From Drechslerella dactyloides (taxonomy: Eukaryota > Ascomycota > Orbiliomycetes > Orbiliales > Orbiliaceae), in the NCBI GenBank assembly GCA_020064725.1, contig JAGTWJ010000001.1:248001-312000 (forward strand): a DNA stretch of 64,000 nt, given 5' to 3'. Numbering within the stretch: position 1 is the stretch's first letter; the number at the start of each line of letters is the position of its first letter. The position numbers were made by a program, and so were the translations under genes. Positions 13,003 through 23,645 of this stretch are shown here, in pieces. The notes under the pieces are model-generated. The model was not told the DNA's origin and did no database searches. It saw only the letters and a list, made by a program, of their open reading frames with translations.

Positions 13003-13042
13003 CTTGGACCTTGGACCTTGGACTTTGGACTTTGACCTTGAC
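13003..13042. repeat. 7-bp tandem repeat, unit CTTGGAC
   Basis: Four 7-bp units (two exact repeats of CTTGGAC after the first, then TTTGGAC) are followed by two 6-bp variants (TTTGAC, CTTGAC). It lies upstream of the FUS1-like gene. Read directly from the sequence; function unknown. Confidence 0.85.
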
Positions 13043-16000
13043 TCCGGCTGGCTCTGTCACTCGCCCACTCTCGCTCACGCACTCAGCCCGTCACTCACCA
13101 CTCTCGGAAGGACGCACCCGAGGCTCAGGCTGGTTGTTCTGAGGCTGTAGCTGCTGCGTGATGTGACGTGAACGCAGTACTTCGTGCGTACAGTAAGTAC
13201 GTGCTGTCGCCCGTCGTGGTGATCCTACGCCGGAGCAGCGACTCTTGATGGCCGGCGCTTGTTCACACCAGCTCGCGACCTGGTTGGGAAAAAAAAGGGT
13301 CTCGATCGAGATGACGGTTGAATCTTCGCTGTCCAAATGAACAGTTCTGCCGCAGTCGACGACGACCCCTTTTGATTGGAGGCCGGATCCCTCACCGCCG
13401 TCCCTTGAGGAAGCGAAGGTTTTATTAGACCGGAGTCAGAAAAAGAAGAAAAAGCAGCGGCGGGTCGGTCGGTCAGGAGGGCCGGCGGGCTTCGTGCTCT
13501 GCCCTCTCCTGCTTTTTGTTATTTTGATTGATTCCTTCCTTGTGGAACGAAATCTGGTTGATTTGATTGATGATTCGGGCTCCGAATGGGTGGGGACATA
13601 ATAACTATAAGACGCACCACATATTAACAATCAACATGCAGACAGCACTCCACCGTGCATGCTTCGTCAGGGCGGCGGGTGATGCGACCAGTCCAATCCG
13701 GCTAGCCCGGGGCTTCGTCCTGCACCACCGTCCCCTGCCGGCCTGGGTGCTGGCTGATGCGACTCTTCGTGCCGTCCGTCCTTTCCTCCCTTTTTGCTGT
13801 GCATCGTAATTGAAATCCCGAGCGAGATGCACGAAAAGTTCCCCTTTTCTTTCCGTAGCAATCGCCATCGGCTTCTTCATGCCATTGGCCGGCCCTAAAA
13901 GTTGACGTCTGGGGCCGAACTATCGATCATGCAGCGGACACGTTTTAAAGCTCTCGAAGGGCAAGGCGCGCATGAAGACCAGCCATGCAATGGCACCTGC
14001 GCGTGCATGTTCGCCTCGCTGGAACATCCCGAGCCATGGCAGCCGTCCCATGTCTGCAGCTCGCCTGCTGCGTGCTCGCTCGCAGAGCGCTGGCCGTTGG
14101 TTTGTTCATGCGCGCGAGCTAGCCAGGCCAGCGAGCGAGCGACCAACCGATCGGACCAACAATCGATAGGATACAACCGTCTCAGCTGGGGTCTCGTCTC
14201 ATCTTGTCATTTCTGCCTGCCAGCTCCAGCAAAAGCTTCGCCCACGGCTGTCAGTTTCGAGTTAGCAGCTGGTCGGTCAGCCCAGGGCCTCGAGGGAAGC
14301 GAATTGTAAATTTGTCTGAGCATGGCGCGCGGGATAATGCAATGCTTGCCGAAATTTCAAGGGATTGCTCTCGACCAGCTTGGGCATTCTTACCCGATCC
14401 AGCCAAGACCCGGCCGTGAGCGACGCGTTCGCTGAACTCAGGAACCGGATACGAATCGCGGGAGTTGGTTGGTTGGGCCGGACAAGGGCTCTCGCTGGCA
14501 CGCCTTGCTGACGATAGGAGCCGGTGAGATACGATAACTGATACGATGGCCTCTTCGGATAAGGTTGGAAGGTCTGTGGAAAACCGCCGGCGAGGGTCGA
14601 AGAGGGGACGTTCAATCGGTCGGTGGATTTGTGTGTGCCCAGGGCGCCGGATCGGGCTGGGCCTGCGGGGGAGGCCTTGAGGGCTGCAATGCACGCCGAT
14701 GTACGGCGCCCGTTCCGGCAGTCGCAATCCCAACGGCCGCCTCGAGCCACGGACAGATCATTGCTGAACCTGCCTCTTCGCGATGCACAGCTGTGGCGTA
14801 TCGTCCATGAAGTTTATCAACGTCGAGCCGCCGGTGGTTCTCGCCAATGCGATGTGTCGAGTCGAGCGAGCTTGCTTGAACTCGCGCTTGCCTCCTCGCG
14901 CACACATTCACACATATTGCAAGCACAGGCTGTCATTTCAGCCGGTGGAATCCGCCCACCACAATGCAACCGGGGCGTTCGCAACTTGCGCAATTGTAAT
15001 TTGCCCCTCGGACGGCAGTCCCTCAACAAAGCTCGAGCTCGAGCTCTCGATGTCAATCGACCGTTTCGCCGTTTTCCCGTTATTACTGTTTCACTCGCGG
15101 AGGCTTAGCTGCGAAATAACCAGTCGTTAGCGTATAATACGTATTAATACAGCTCGCGGTCGATATCATCGAACCCTGGCGAGCTGTCCCGCAGCTCCTT
15201 TTACGATGCCATCATTATATCCCAATGGATGCCGATGCCGCACAAGGAGCAAGGGATTCATTCTCGCGTACATGCACATACATACGATAATGTAATGCAC
15301 ATTGCATACGGACTGTAATTGTGTACCCCTTCCTCGCAGCGAGGGCCCAACCGCCAGATGCGCCAGCCCTGCAGTGCGGTTTTGCGAAATTTACTCTCTG
15401 AGGCAAGCTCAAGCTGCAATGCATGCACACCAGATGCAGCCGGCACATTATTGCAACAGCAGCCCAAGGCCTCGTCTCGAATCGAATCCAGACACGGTGG
15501 CTGTTGAGCCGCAAGCGAGCAGTTAGCTCTGGCGATCAAGAGTCCATAGACGCTGCGGCGGGCGCCACGCAGTAGCCGGCGTAATTGCAAACGCCGGTCA
15601 GCTCAAGCTCGGCTCCGAACTAGCCACTCACCATTCGAATTCGAGCAGTCCAGCACTCAGAGTGCTTAGTTTAGCTCTGCGTATGGCGTCTTCACTCTCG
15701 TGAGCTACCAATCGCACATTCCACAGGCACTGTGTATAAAAGTCGATGCGTGCGCACTTGGCTAGCTCTGCAGATCGGTGCCGTTACCCGCGTCCGCCGT
15801 GGGGCCATTCTTTCTGGAGATGTGGTTGCACTTGCGCATGTGCACTTTGCAACCGGTCCAATCGCCGTGTGATCTATATATAGAGTGCCGACTACATTGC
15901 ATCGAGCTAGACCCAACGCACAGTCGCTGCAGTCTAGATCTGTGCGCGCGCACATGCGGACGGTATCACGAATCATTTTATCGACAGGTCAGGAGTGAGT

Positions 16001-16614
16001 ATTAATATAATTCAGGTACCAGCGCTGCTTAGTGACCTGGTTACCCGCGGTTGCCGTACATAGCTGCTATAGCTTCTCGAAGCTTACGGCCGGCGTAAGG
16101 GGCATCCCGTGTGCCAGCAGCACTGAAATGTAATTGACGTTTCAGCAAGGGCTGACGTTCCGGGTCACCGCCACCACCAGCCGCGATACTTTAATATATC
16201 AGAATCGGCACAGGTCGAAACGTGTCTGGACGTTTTCTGCCAGTTGCGTGCCAAGAGCGCCGTGCAGACTGTGGCCCGTCACGGTGCCATCCGCTGTTGA
16301 AAGTATTCCATTGCAGATGCTAGACATGATGTCTCTCTGTTTGGTGTTTTCAATAAATGCCTCGCTAAATTCAAAACTGCGGGAGGGCATCTGATAAGGC
16401 ATCCCTCTCAAGCTGTGTCGAAAATAAATGATATCTGCCGCACGTTATATAACTATTCCGCCGGGCAGCTCCCGGCGTTATAATATATCTTATATATAAT
16501 TATATTGGCTGGCACCCACTGAAATCCCGTCACGATATCGATATCTGTTAGATCTAGGTCATTCTTGTAGACGACCAGGTTGACGAACTAGATTATAGGC
16601 ATGCATGTACACGA

Positions 16615-16630
16615 TGTGTGTGTGTGTGTG
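16615..16630. repeat. (TG)8 microsatellite
   Basis: Eight TG dinucleotides, in an AT-rich intergenic stretch about 400 bp upstream of the nucleotidyltransferase-fold gene. Confidence 0.9.
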
Positions 16631-17042
16631 CACGTGTATACTTGTACACTGACAGTACAGCAGTCTACCTCGCGAGACAAGATATTTTTGTAATAATATA
16701 CTCCTTGATTGTAACCAAAGCCAGTACTTAGGCCGGCATTGCAGTAGGTTCGCGAGTTTGTTTTCTCTTCGGTTAAGTTCAAGTCACGGTCTCGAAGCAA
16801 ACACCTCGCTGTGGTCGTGCATAGAATACACGTGGTAGTTATCTCAAGCTCTTGATTGTAGACGTATATAGACCACTGTGAAATTTAACTCCCTCAATGA
16901 GTTTTTACACACGAATCTGATGGTGCTATAGTTGCTGTCCTTTGATACATCTACACACAAAACCACACCTACACACACTATCATCACGCGATCAAAGCAT
17001 CCTCAAAAGAACACAACCTGCCTACAGAAGAAATCATCCGCC

Positions 17043-17879
17043 ATGTACACGCCGAAAGACCACCTCTTCGAAGCGGCCACAGAGCTCTCGGCCGTCCTCT
17101 CAAAGCTGGAAATCGCGCATGCAGTCATCGGCGGAACCGCCCTGCTGCTCCTTGGCTCGGACAGATCTACTCGCGTCAGTATAATACGCAAACACTGCGC
17201 GAAAACGCACAGCGCCGTACTCCCGATGCTGACAGTCTAGCGATACTTTAGGACGTCGACATCCTCGTAGACGCGCCGTGCACGAAAGTCCGAAGCCTCG
17301 TCCTTGAGAATAGTAATCGCTTCACCGAGAACGATGATCTAAGCTTCGTTTACATGAACGTATGCTCGAATACTACATACCAATCCAGAGCCCGCAATAC
17401 GCATGCTGACGAGCTAATTCAAATAAACAGGAGGCAGGCGACGTCATAGTCCCATTCGGGATTCTACAGCACGGGCAGCAGAGCGCCCTCCGAATGCCGG
17501 ACGTCCACACTGCGCCGATATTGGTGGTCGACAAAAGTGAGTTCGACCTAAGTAATATACCCATACTCGGCCAGACGCGAAATTAACACCGGATGCTCAC
17601 TGCTTGCTAGTTCCGATCATCCACCCGTCGTTACTCATCTGCCTGAAAATGTCCCGATGGAGCTGGATGTCCGACTCCAACAGACCGGCGTCCGCGCTCA
17701 AGGCCCAGGGAGACCTGACGGACATCATGTTCCTGTTGCGCTGGCTTGTCGAGAAGGGCGAAAGGATAAACTTTCACGACATAGACGAGGACAGGCTGGA
17801 GAAATGCATGCGGGGTTTCCAGAAGTTGAGAGCAAAGTATCCGGAAGCGGACGAGATGCTGAAGGCTGTTCTAGACTAA
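17043..17879 (+). CDS. Small nucleotidyltransferase-fold protein, 4 exons
   Basis: Exons 17043..17174, 17252..17359, 17431..17536 and 17611..17879, 204 aa, all in phase. Residues about 29-50 have the nucleotidyltransferase (Pol-beta-like, AbiEii/MNT-type) signature: GG, then R-S-T-R followed by DVDILVD, giving Asp45 and Asp47. A later GDVIVPFG (Asp84) fits the third metal-binding carboxylate. The C-terminal half is helical (DIMFLLRWLVEKGE). The first acidic pair appears only after joining exons 1 and 2, which supports the model. Substrate unknown; fungi carry many uncharacterised relatives. A broken copy of its last exon lies 2.3 kb downstream (20044-20305). Confident it is a gene, fairly confident of the fold, no claim on function. 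Confidence 0.78.
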
Positions 17880-18334
17880 ATGCATGTATATACGTACATA
17901 ATTTATTCTGATCGTATACTGCCCACGATAGCCGTACACGTGGGCTTGAGAGGCGAATAGGACTAGTAGTATACTGTTGATATTTTTTTAAATACAACAC
18001 GTCGATACACGCACCCCACATCTATCTTGTTGCGAGCTACTATGAGCTATTATCGTGACCGGGTCCTGTTACAGAAAATAAAAATAAAATTTCTAGGCCA
18101 GAATTTGCCGATTAAAAATAGAAGGCAACAGCCCTGCGATATCTTACTCCCAGCGCAAGCGGAGACTCCTTATATTCATATCTCGAAAATTGATACCTCC
18201 CACTAAATCACCACAAACCTGTGTGTTGCCAGCCAAAAGCGTCGGCGCTAGACGCCTGCCAGAAGTAGATATTCGCCTATCAAGACAGCCGTCCAAAAAA
18301 TAGCAAAAAAGAATCTCAAAAAGACAAAAAGTAA

Positions 18335-18422
18335 TGCGGTGAGGGTGGATCGAACACCCGACCTTCAGATTTAGTGACTGAGTAACTTCAGTCTGACGCT
18401 CTCCCAGCTGAGCTATCCCCGC
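18335..18422 (-). tRNA. tRNA-Phe (GAA) with 15-nt intron
   Basis: On the minus strand the 88-nt gene folds as a cloverleaf: acceptor GCGGGGA with TCACCGC, D-arm GCTC..GAGC, anticodon stem TCAGA/TCTGA with loop C-T-GAA-G-A, and T-arm GGGTG-TTCGATC-CACCC. B-box GGTGTTCGATCC is canonical. A 15-nt intron sits one base 3' of the anticodon, between positions 37 and 38, the usual nuclear tRNA site. CCA is not encoded. Pair 5-68 in the acceptor stem is G-A, a mismatch. Plus-strand TTTTTT-type terminators for the minus strand would be A-runs at about 18303-18330, and these are present (AAAAAA, AAAAA). Confidence 0.93.
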
Positions 18423-18732
18423 TGTTATCTGTAAGATGCATCGAAATTGTAGTCCAGATAGGCGTGAACTCTGGCTATCCGCGAATACTTGCGTCGGTTC
18501 CAGAAGCATCTTGGTCGTCATCAAGAGCGTCATAACTGTGTATTATTTTTTGCGGTCGGGGACCAGATCTACAAACTTCCTCTACGTATACGTATATAAT
18601 AATTGGTAGATCGTGAGTCTGGTTGCTGCATATCTGTTCATCTTGCGGATGGCGGCCATGCGCAACGCAGTGCGTCGTTGCAACTGCGCACCGCTCTTTC
18701 GTCACCTCATGTTGCGGCCCATCAAAAAAAAT

Positions 18733-18743
18733 TTATATATAAA
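18733..18743 (+). promoter_or_regulatory. TATA-like box
   Basis: TTATATATAAA followed by a C- and A-rich stretch that resembles a fungal leader. The DNA downstream (18.8-20.3 kb) ends in a broken copy of the neighbouring nucleotidyltransferase gene, so this could be the relic promoter of that copy. Motif seen; use inferred. Confidence 0.35.
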
Positions 18744-18799
18744 GGACAAAGGCACACATCACTTCCTCCGATAAACTTATGGACTAACATCTCCACCTC

Positions 18800-20043
18800 C
18801 TCCCAAACTACCGCACATCGCCTTTTGCAGTTATTTCCACCAACCTCAATCACGAACCTACCCGCGAATGTGTGTACGCTCTGGAATTTTCACCGACCAG
18901 GCATGGGAAGGTCTTGGTTCAGCAGTGTGGCACCTTCCTAGGAAGTAGACGCTATTACCATGACCGTTGCGGTGCACTATTCCGAACATCTCTATCCCAT
19001 CCTCCAGAATCTTCAGTATGGACCTCGCCCTCAAAATCGTGGGAGCAGCAGAGTCCAAAGAACAGGCAGATTCTTGCAGCGAATCTGGGCGGCAAGCCTG
19101 TAACAATGACGACAACTACTATGAACCTCCATAATGTAGTCTGCTCGAATACTAGCCGATAAAGTGAGCTATATCTCCATTATCCCAATGTTCGTACCAT
19201 GATTGCTGAAAAATACCGCTTTTAGAAGACATGGCCAACCGTCGCGCCGGTTGTCACCCGCATAGACAACACGAGAAAAAGATAGCCGAGTTCATCGATC
19301 GATGCTTAAGTTCCCAGCGGCCTGTGCCTCATGTGGATACACGGCTCGAATGTGCCACTCACCATCTGGTTGCACGGTTGGCAGATCGAGCTTTATGCAC
19401 GTACTCGCCTGGGCACCGTCGCCCGAGGCCTCCTGGACGAGAGGATATGTCACTCACTCAAACCAACGTGAGTACTCCCGATCTAGCATCGAATGGACTA
19501 AACACCTGCAGTACGATTCCAGGCTGATGTAGCAAGCACGCTGACTCTGGGTTGTGCATCTAGGTTAAGGACATGAAGCCGCCGCCGCCTTCGTCATCGG
19601 CGCTCCTGTCAACGTCTGGACGGGGAGGCTACGAGCCAACCGTCCCGCCCACTAGGCCTTCAAAGGCATGACATCGCCGGAGCGCAGTCGTCATCGCTGA
19701 TCCATTAAAAAAATATTTTAATCACGATTCAATAATGCCCCATTTACGCTTGTGGGTGTCCTCAAACACGGTGCGGAAGTAAAAAAAAACATGAACATGG
19801 CAACGTTATAGCCTCGTCGTCAACATTGGCGGCCGAGCGCGGGAAGCCGCCAAAGCCTCGCAGACCCGCTGCGGGACAGTTACCGCATCTTGCCTTGACT
19901 ATAGCTCCATCGATGCGCAGAGGAAGGGATGGAACAGAGGCGAAGACTGGGCCATTCTAGAGGGTTCAACGCCATCCCGCACGGTCTGATTCTGAATATG
20001 TACATATTCATAGCGTTCGTCCTGCACCGTTCTCCGGTGGTAT
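18800..20043. other. Decayed or unassigned sequence
   Basis: Short frames broken by stops and no intact gene. One stretch near 19575-19690 reads as protein-like (AAAFVIGAPVNVWTGRL) and is interrupted by a TAG, but I cannot name the family. A run of A/T and small purine tracts follows at 19708-19790. It may be the upstream part of the broken gene at 20044-20305 or the wreck of something else. Confidence 0.35.
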
Positions 20044-20305
20044 GCTTTAAAATCCGCCGACGGAGGTGGGTCGCCGACTCTGCACGACCGAGATGACAAT
20101 GAAGGCTCATCATGATATAGCGGATATCTTGTTCCTCCTCCATTGGATGGCTGCAAACGACGAAAGGATATATTTGGCGGCGGGTGAAGAAAAGGAGAAA
20201 GAGCGGTACGAGCAGACTTTCGACAAGCTACGAATGAAGTCTGACAAGGCAGAAAAACTGCTCAAAAGCTTAGTTGATAAGCTTGGCCATATATATACGA
20301 ACTAG
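20044..20305 (+). pseudogene. Broken paralogue of the nucleotidyltransferase-fold gene (last exon)
   Basis: Residues read from about 20099 onward (DIADILFLLHWM, then a charged helix ending KAEKLLKSLVDKLG) align with the last exon of the gene at 17043-17879 (DLTDIMFLLRWLVEKGE, DEMLKAVLD). Just upstream, CFKIRRRWVADSARPR in another frame matches CLKMSRWSWMSDSNRP of the same exon, so a frameshift near 20095 separates the two halves. No ATG-started intact frame exists and the N-terminal catalytic exons were not found. Called a pseudogene, though a sequencing indel cannot be excluded. Confidence 0.6.
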
Positions 20306-20471
20306 AGTACCACGACAGTCGAACTCAGATCATGTATCTATTCGTTGTCTTGTATTATTATCGTACATTTAAATTATAGGCACTTGGCCATTCTACTAGT
20401 AGCAATAATGCAAAACAGTCCTGGAACTGGATACAAGACTTCAGTACGTATACTGATGTGTATTATCCAGG

Positions 20472-21252
20472 CTAGTCCACAGTGTATGTGAATAAAAACT
20501 TGATCAGTTTGGCCCGATACACCTCATCCGGGCCGTCAAGTTCCCATCCCTCGATCACTTTGACTGCCTCAGCCCGCCTTCTGTGAAAACTCTCCTCCCC
20601 CTCCCCCTCTTCTTGTGGCACCCATATCTTGCCACCGGGATCAGGATCCTTATAAATCGCCGACACAATGAGCGCTAGTAGATACCGACGTGGTAAAATT
20701 TGATGGCTCGAATTTCTGGGATAATCCTCTAGACATTTGATGAGTGAGACGCAGAGCTGCGGCAGCTTCGGCCGAAGCAGCGTGTGGCTCGGGTCGAAGG
20801 GCGACGGGACAGCGTAAGCATCGTTGCCTGTGCTAGAGAGGTGTACGAGCGACTCTGGGAGTAGATGAATAGGCGTAGGGACACGCTTAGGATCAGCGTC
20901 ATTGGTAAAGTAATATCCGGAGATGCCAATCGTTCCTTTGCATTCATCCCCGAGCGACGGGTCAACGCGCCTCCACGTCGATTGGGTTTCCAGGAGCTTG
21001 GCCGCTTCCTCGATTTGCGAGTCTTTGACGACGAAATCGAATACCTGGATTGATGTTTTAGTCAGCGGCCGAACTCATGATGCGGTGATATATAGTGAAC
21101 AGAGAGAAGCGTACGCATATTACTTCAGGATAGCCATGTTGCTGGAGGACCTGGCTACCCCATTCTATAAGGGTAATGCCGTGGTCGAGGAGCAAATTTG
21201 TCGCAGGGCCGAAGCGCTCCATTAATAGCGCAGCTTTTGATTTATTGCTCAT
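20472..21252 (-). CDS. Uncharacterised fungal protein, 2 exons
   Basis: Exons 21252..21124 and 21044..20472 give 233 aa. The ATG at 21252 is chosen because translation becomes protein-like there; an in-frame ATG at 21441 is possible but adds low-complexity residues. Splicing restores a smooth GYPE-VFDFVVKDSQIEEAAKLLE segment. This hydrophobic strand with acidic residues, followed by a helix, resembles the core of nucleotidyltransferase-like fungal proteins, but no full catalytic motif is visible. Later segments are GYYFTND, PTPIHLLPESLVHL and LPQLCVSLIKCLEDYPR. Function unknown. It is convergent with the broken gene at 20044-20305. Coding status rests on clean splicing and composition. Confidence 0.65.
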
Positions 21253-22063
21253 GACTCCTGTAAACGTTACGGTAAATTGTATTTGCCGGTGGCCGGTACA
21301 ATATGATCTGATCTGATCTTGAGGGAGGTCAAGACTGAGGATGTGATGTAGATGTATGTAGATGTTGATGTAGAAGGCGTCTGACTTGCGAGACAAATTG
21401 ATGTTGATGTATGTGAAGTAAGGAAAGAGTGTGTTAGGCATCGGTGGTGCTCTGTTTATTTATAGGTCTCGCGACAGACTTCGTTTGTGGGCATCCGGCT
21501 ACTTGCCAGCTAAACACCAAGCGAGCCACACGCGCGCTTTCGCCTCACGTGGGATTGACAGAGGACGATATTTTGAGCGTACATAGGCCTCTAGCTATCT
21601 AAGTACTTTTTCGAAGAGCGGATGAAATTCAGAAACAGTAGAAAAGAGCAGTAGCTTCGCACTGGTACCCAAATCTGCCCATGGATCCAAAGCATCGCCA
21701 GTCGGATGCAATGGACTTTGGAGGAGTTGACTATGTGTTATTTTGCGAGGCCCAAAACGAGCTAACGGCCACTTCGAAGCTGGTCAACGGTACTTGACGA
21801 AGTTAACTGATAAAGCTGCCGAGTAAGATTGTACTTAAAAGGCCCTGCACATGTATGATTAACAAGGTTGGCTGAATTATGGGTTTTCGTGGTCGTTGCA
21901 CGTAACGTTTGCCGGGGCAGTTGACAGCTTGTGTGGCGTTTGTCGGTGAGGCGCAAATTCCGCCAGCTTGAGCTTGCCGCATTCGGCACAACCGCAGATT
22001 TCAAGCATCTTCAACATCCTCCGTCGACGACCACTCTCCAAGCTGATTGCCCCGTCTACCGCC

Positions 22064-23364
22064 ATGGTGAAGCGCCGACAAGAAGACGACTCGGTCGCCG
22101 AGTCCGAGCGACCGATTCCGCAAAACGGCACCGGCAAACACGCCGCTCCCGCCGACCAGAACGAAGATGAAGACATGGTATATACAATCCTTCCAGCCAC
22201 AGCTAGCCAACGACTTCACTGAAATCGGGATATGGGTGCTAACAGTAGCTGTATAAAAGTCCTCCGGCTCAGACGGCGACGACAAGGAGATTGTAAACGT
22301 CGACTTTGAGTTCTTCGACCCTCAGGACCACGACTTCCACGGCATCAAGCTGCTGCTGCGCCAGCTGTTCGACGCGGACGCCACACTGCTCGATCTGTCG
22401 GCGTTGACGGATCTGATACTCGCGCAGAAGCTGGTCGGGAGTACCGTCAAGGTCGACGGGCGGGAGGGGGACCCCTATTCGTTTCTTACCGTCGTCAACC
22501 TGAACATGCACCGGGTATGCGCATATTTTGGGAGAAGTCATTGGAAGCTACAGTGCCGTGGCTGACGGGTCATATACCGTGGATAGGGAGATGCAGCTGT
22601 GCAATCACTGGTGTCGTACCTCCTAGAGCGAAGTGCTGGCGCCCCGCTGGAGCCTCATCTCCGGACCCTCCTCGCCGACCCGAACCCCTCCAGCAACACG
22701 GCAATCGTGCTCTCCGAGCGCCTGATAAACATGCCCGCCGAGATCTCACCGCCGTCGTACAAGATGCTGCTCGAAGAAATCGGGCTCGCCGTCGAAGACG
22801 TTAGTGCCCCACCTTACTATCTATAAATCTAGCTGAATGCTGATAGAATCTATAGAATGAACCGTACACATTCACCCACTACCTCCTCATCTCCAAAGTC
22901 TACGCGGAGATAGAATCAAAGCTGGAAACCCCAGACGGCCCCTCCCGCCCCTCGAAACGGCACAAGTCGAAAAAACTCTTCTCCTCAAAATCCGCCTCGT
23001 CCTCAACATCACTCTCGCAAACCTTCAACTTCCACCCGGAAGACGAGATTTTTCTATCCCGCGCGACGGGCGACAACGGCGCTCACGCCGTGTACCGGTA
23101 TAAAACCGAGGTCCCCGAGGAATCAGCGGACGCGAAGCGCGCGTTTCAGGATTTCGGGATCCTGCCAAAGGTGTGTGGTCATCTCAAGCCCCCCTTCATT
23201 AAACCCGCGGGCCGCCTGCGGGTACCTTAATATATTTCGTGTCTCCGTGTCTTGGATTTTAATTAACGGGGTCCCGTTTGTGATGTGATATTCAGGGCCG
23301 GATGATCCTGCTGTCCCGCGATGCGTTTGTATCTGCCGTGGAAGGGATGCAGCCGTCGACGTGA
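22064..23364 (+). CDS. BCP1: BCP1/BCCIP-family protein, 5 exons
   Basis: Nuclear BCCIP-family protein; in yeast Bcp1 is needed for export of Mss4 kinase and for Rpl23 handling. Exons 22064..22177, 22260..22514, 22587..22799, 22856..23170 and 23296..23364, 321 aa. The family core is clear: VNVDFEFFDPQ..DFHGIKLLLRQLF, then LGSTVKVDG..DPYSFLTVVNL, a FTHYLLISKVY block and a C-terminal GRMILLS. An acidic N-terminus (residues 28-45) and a basic KRHKSKK stretch (about 225) fit nuclear location. The exon 2 acceptor is an unusual AAAG rather than CAG or TAG; other acceptors break the frame. The MSS4 gene lies in the same window (49.7-52.5 kb), not adjacent. Confidence 0.92.
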
Positions 23365-23645
23365 TAATGCTCGCAAGTATAAACAACATCCACGCACTCA
23401 ATAGGTGCCAGCCGGCATGGGATATTGACGTTCCGCATATATGAATGTTACGTGTACGATAAGATTAGATAAAAGCTACCTATATACCAGATTCCATATC
23501 ATAAAATACGTATCATCTCGTATATACAAAAGTTCTAAAACGCGGCCAAAATACTATATACACCTATATGCATGATCTTCATGACGGTAATTGCCAAGCG
23601 AGCACATATACAAAGAAAGGGAAGGAAAGAAGAAAAGGGCTGAAG

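Larger units (their letters stand above)
12079..17042. other. Gene-poor interval, about 5 kb
   Basis: The first 1.3 kb is purine-rich on the plus strand, and is the likely promoter and leader of the FUS1-like gene. From 13.4 to 16.9 kb I find no frame with family resemblance, conserved motif or convincing intron chain. It holds a 7-bp tandem repeat (13003-13042), a (TG)8 run (16615-16630), restriction-palindrome-rich sequence near 15035 and AT-rich patches near 16480. No tRNA was recognised here. Confidence 0.5.

Noticed and set aside
15035..15050. CTCGAGCTCGAGCTC palindromic cluster
   Set aside because: Short and without flanking structure; I see no reason to treat it as an operator or attachment site.
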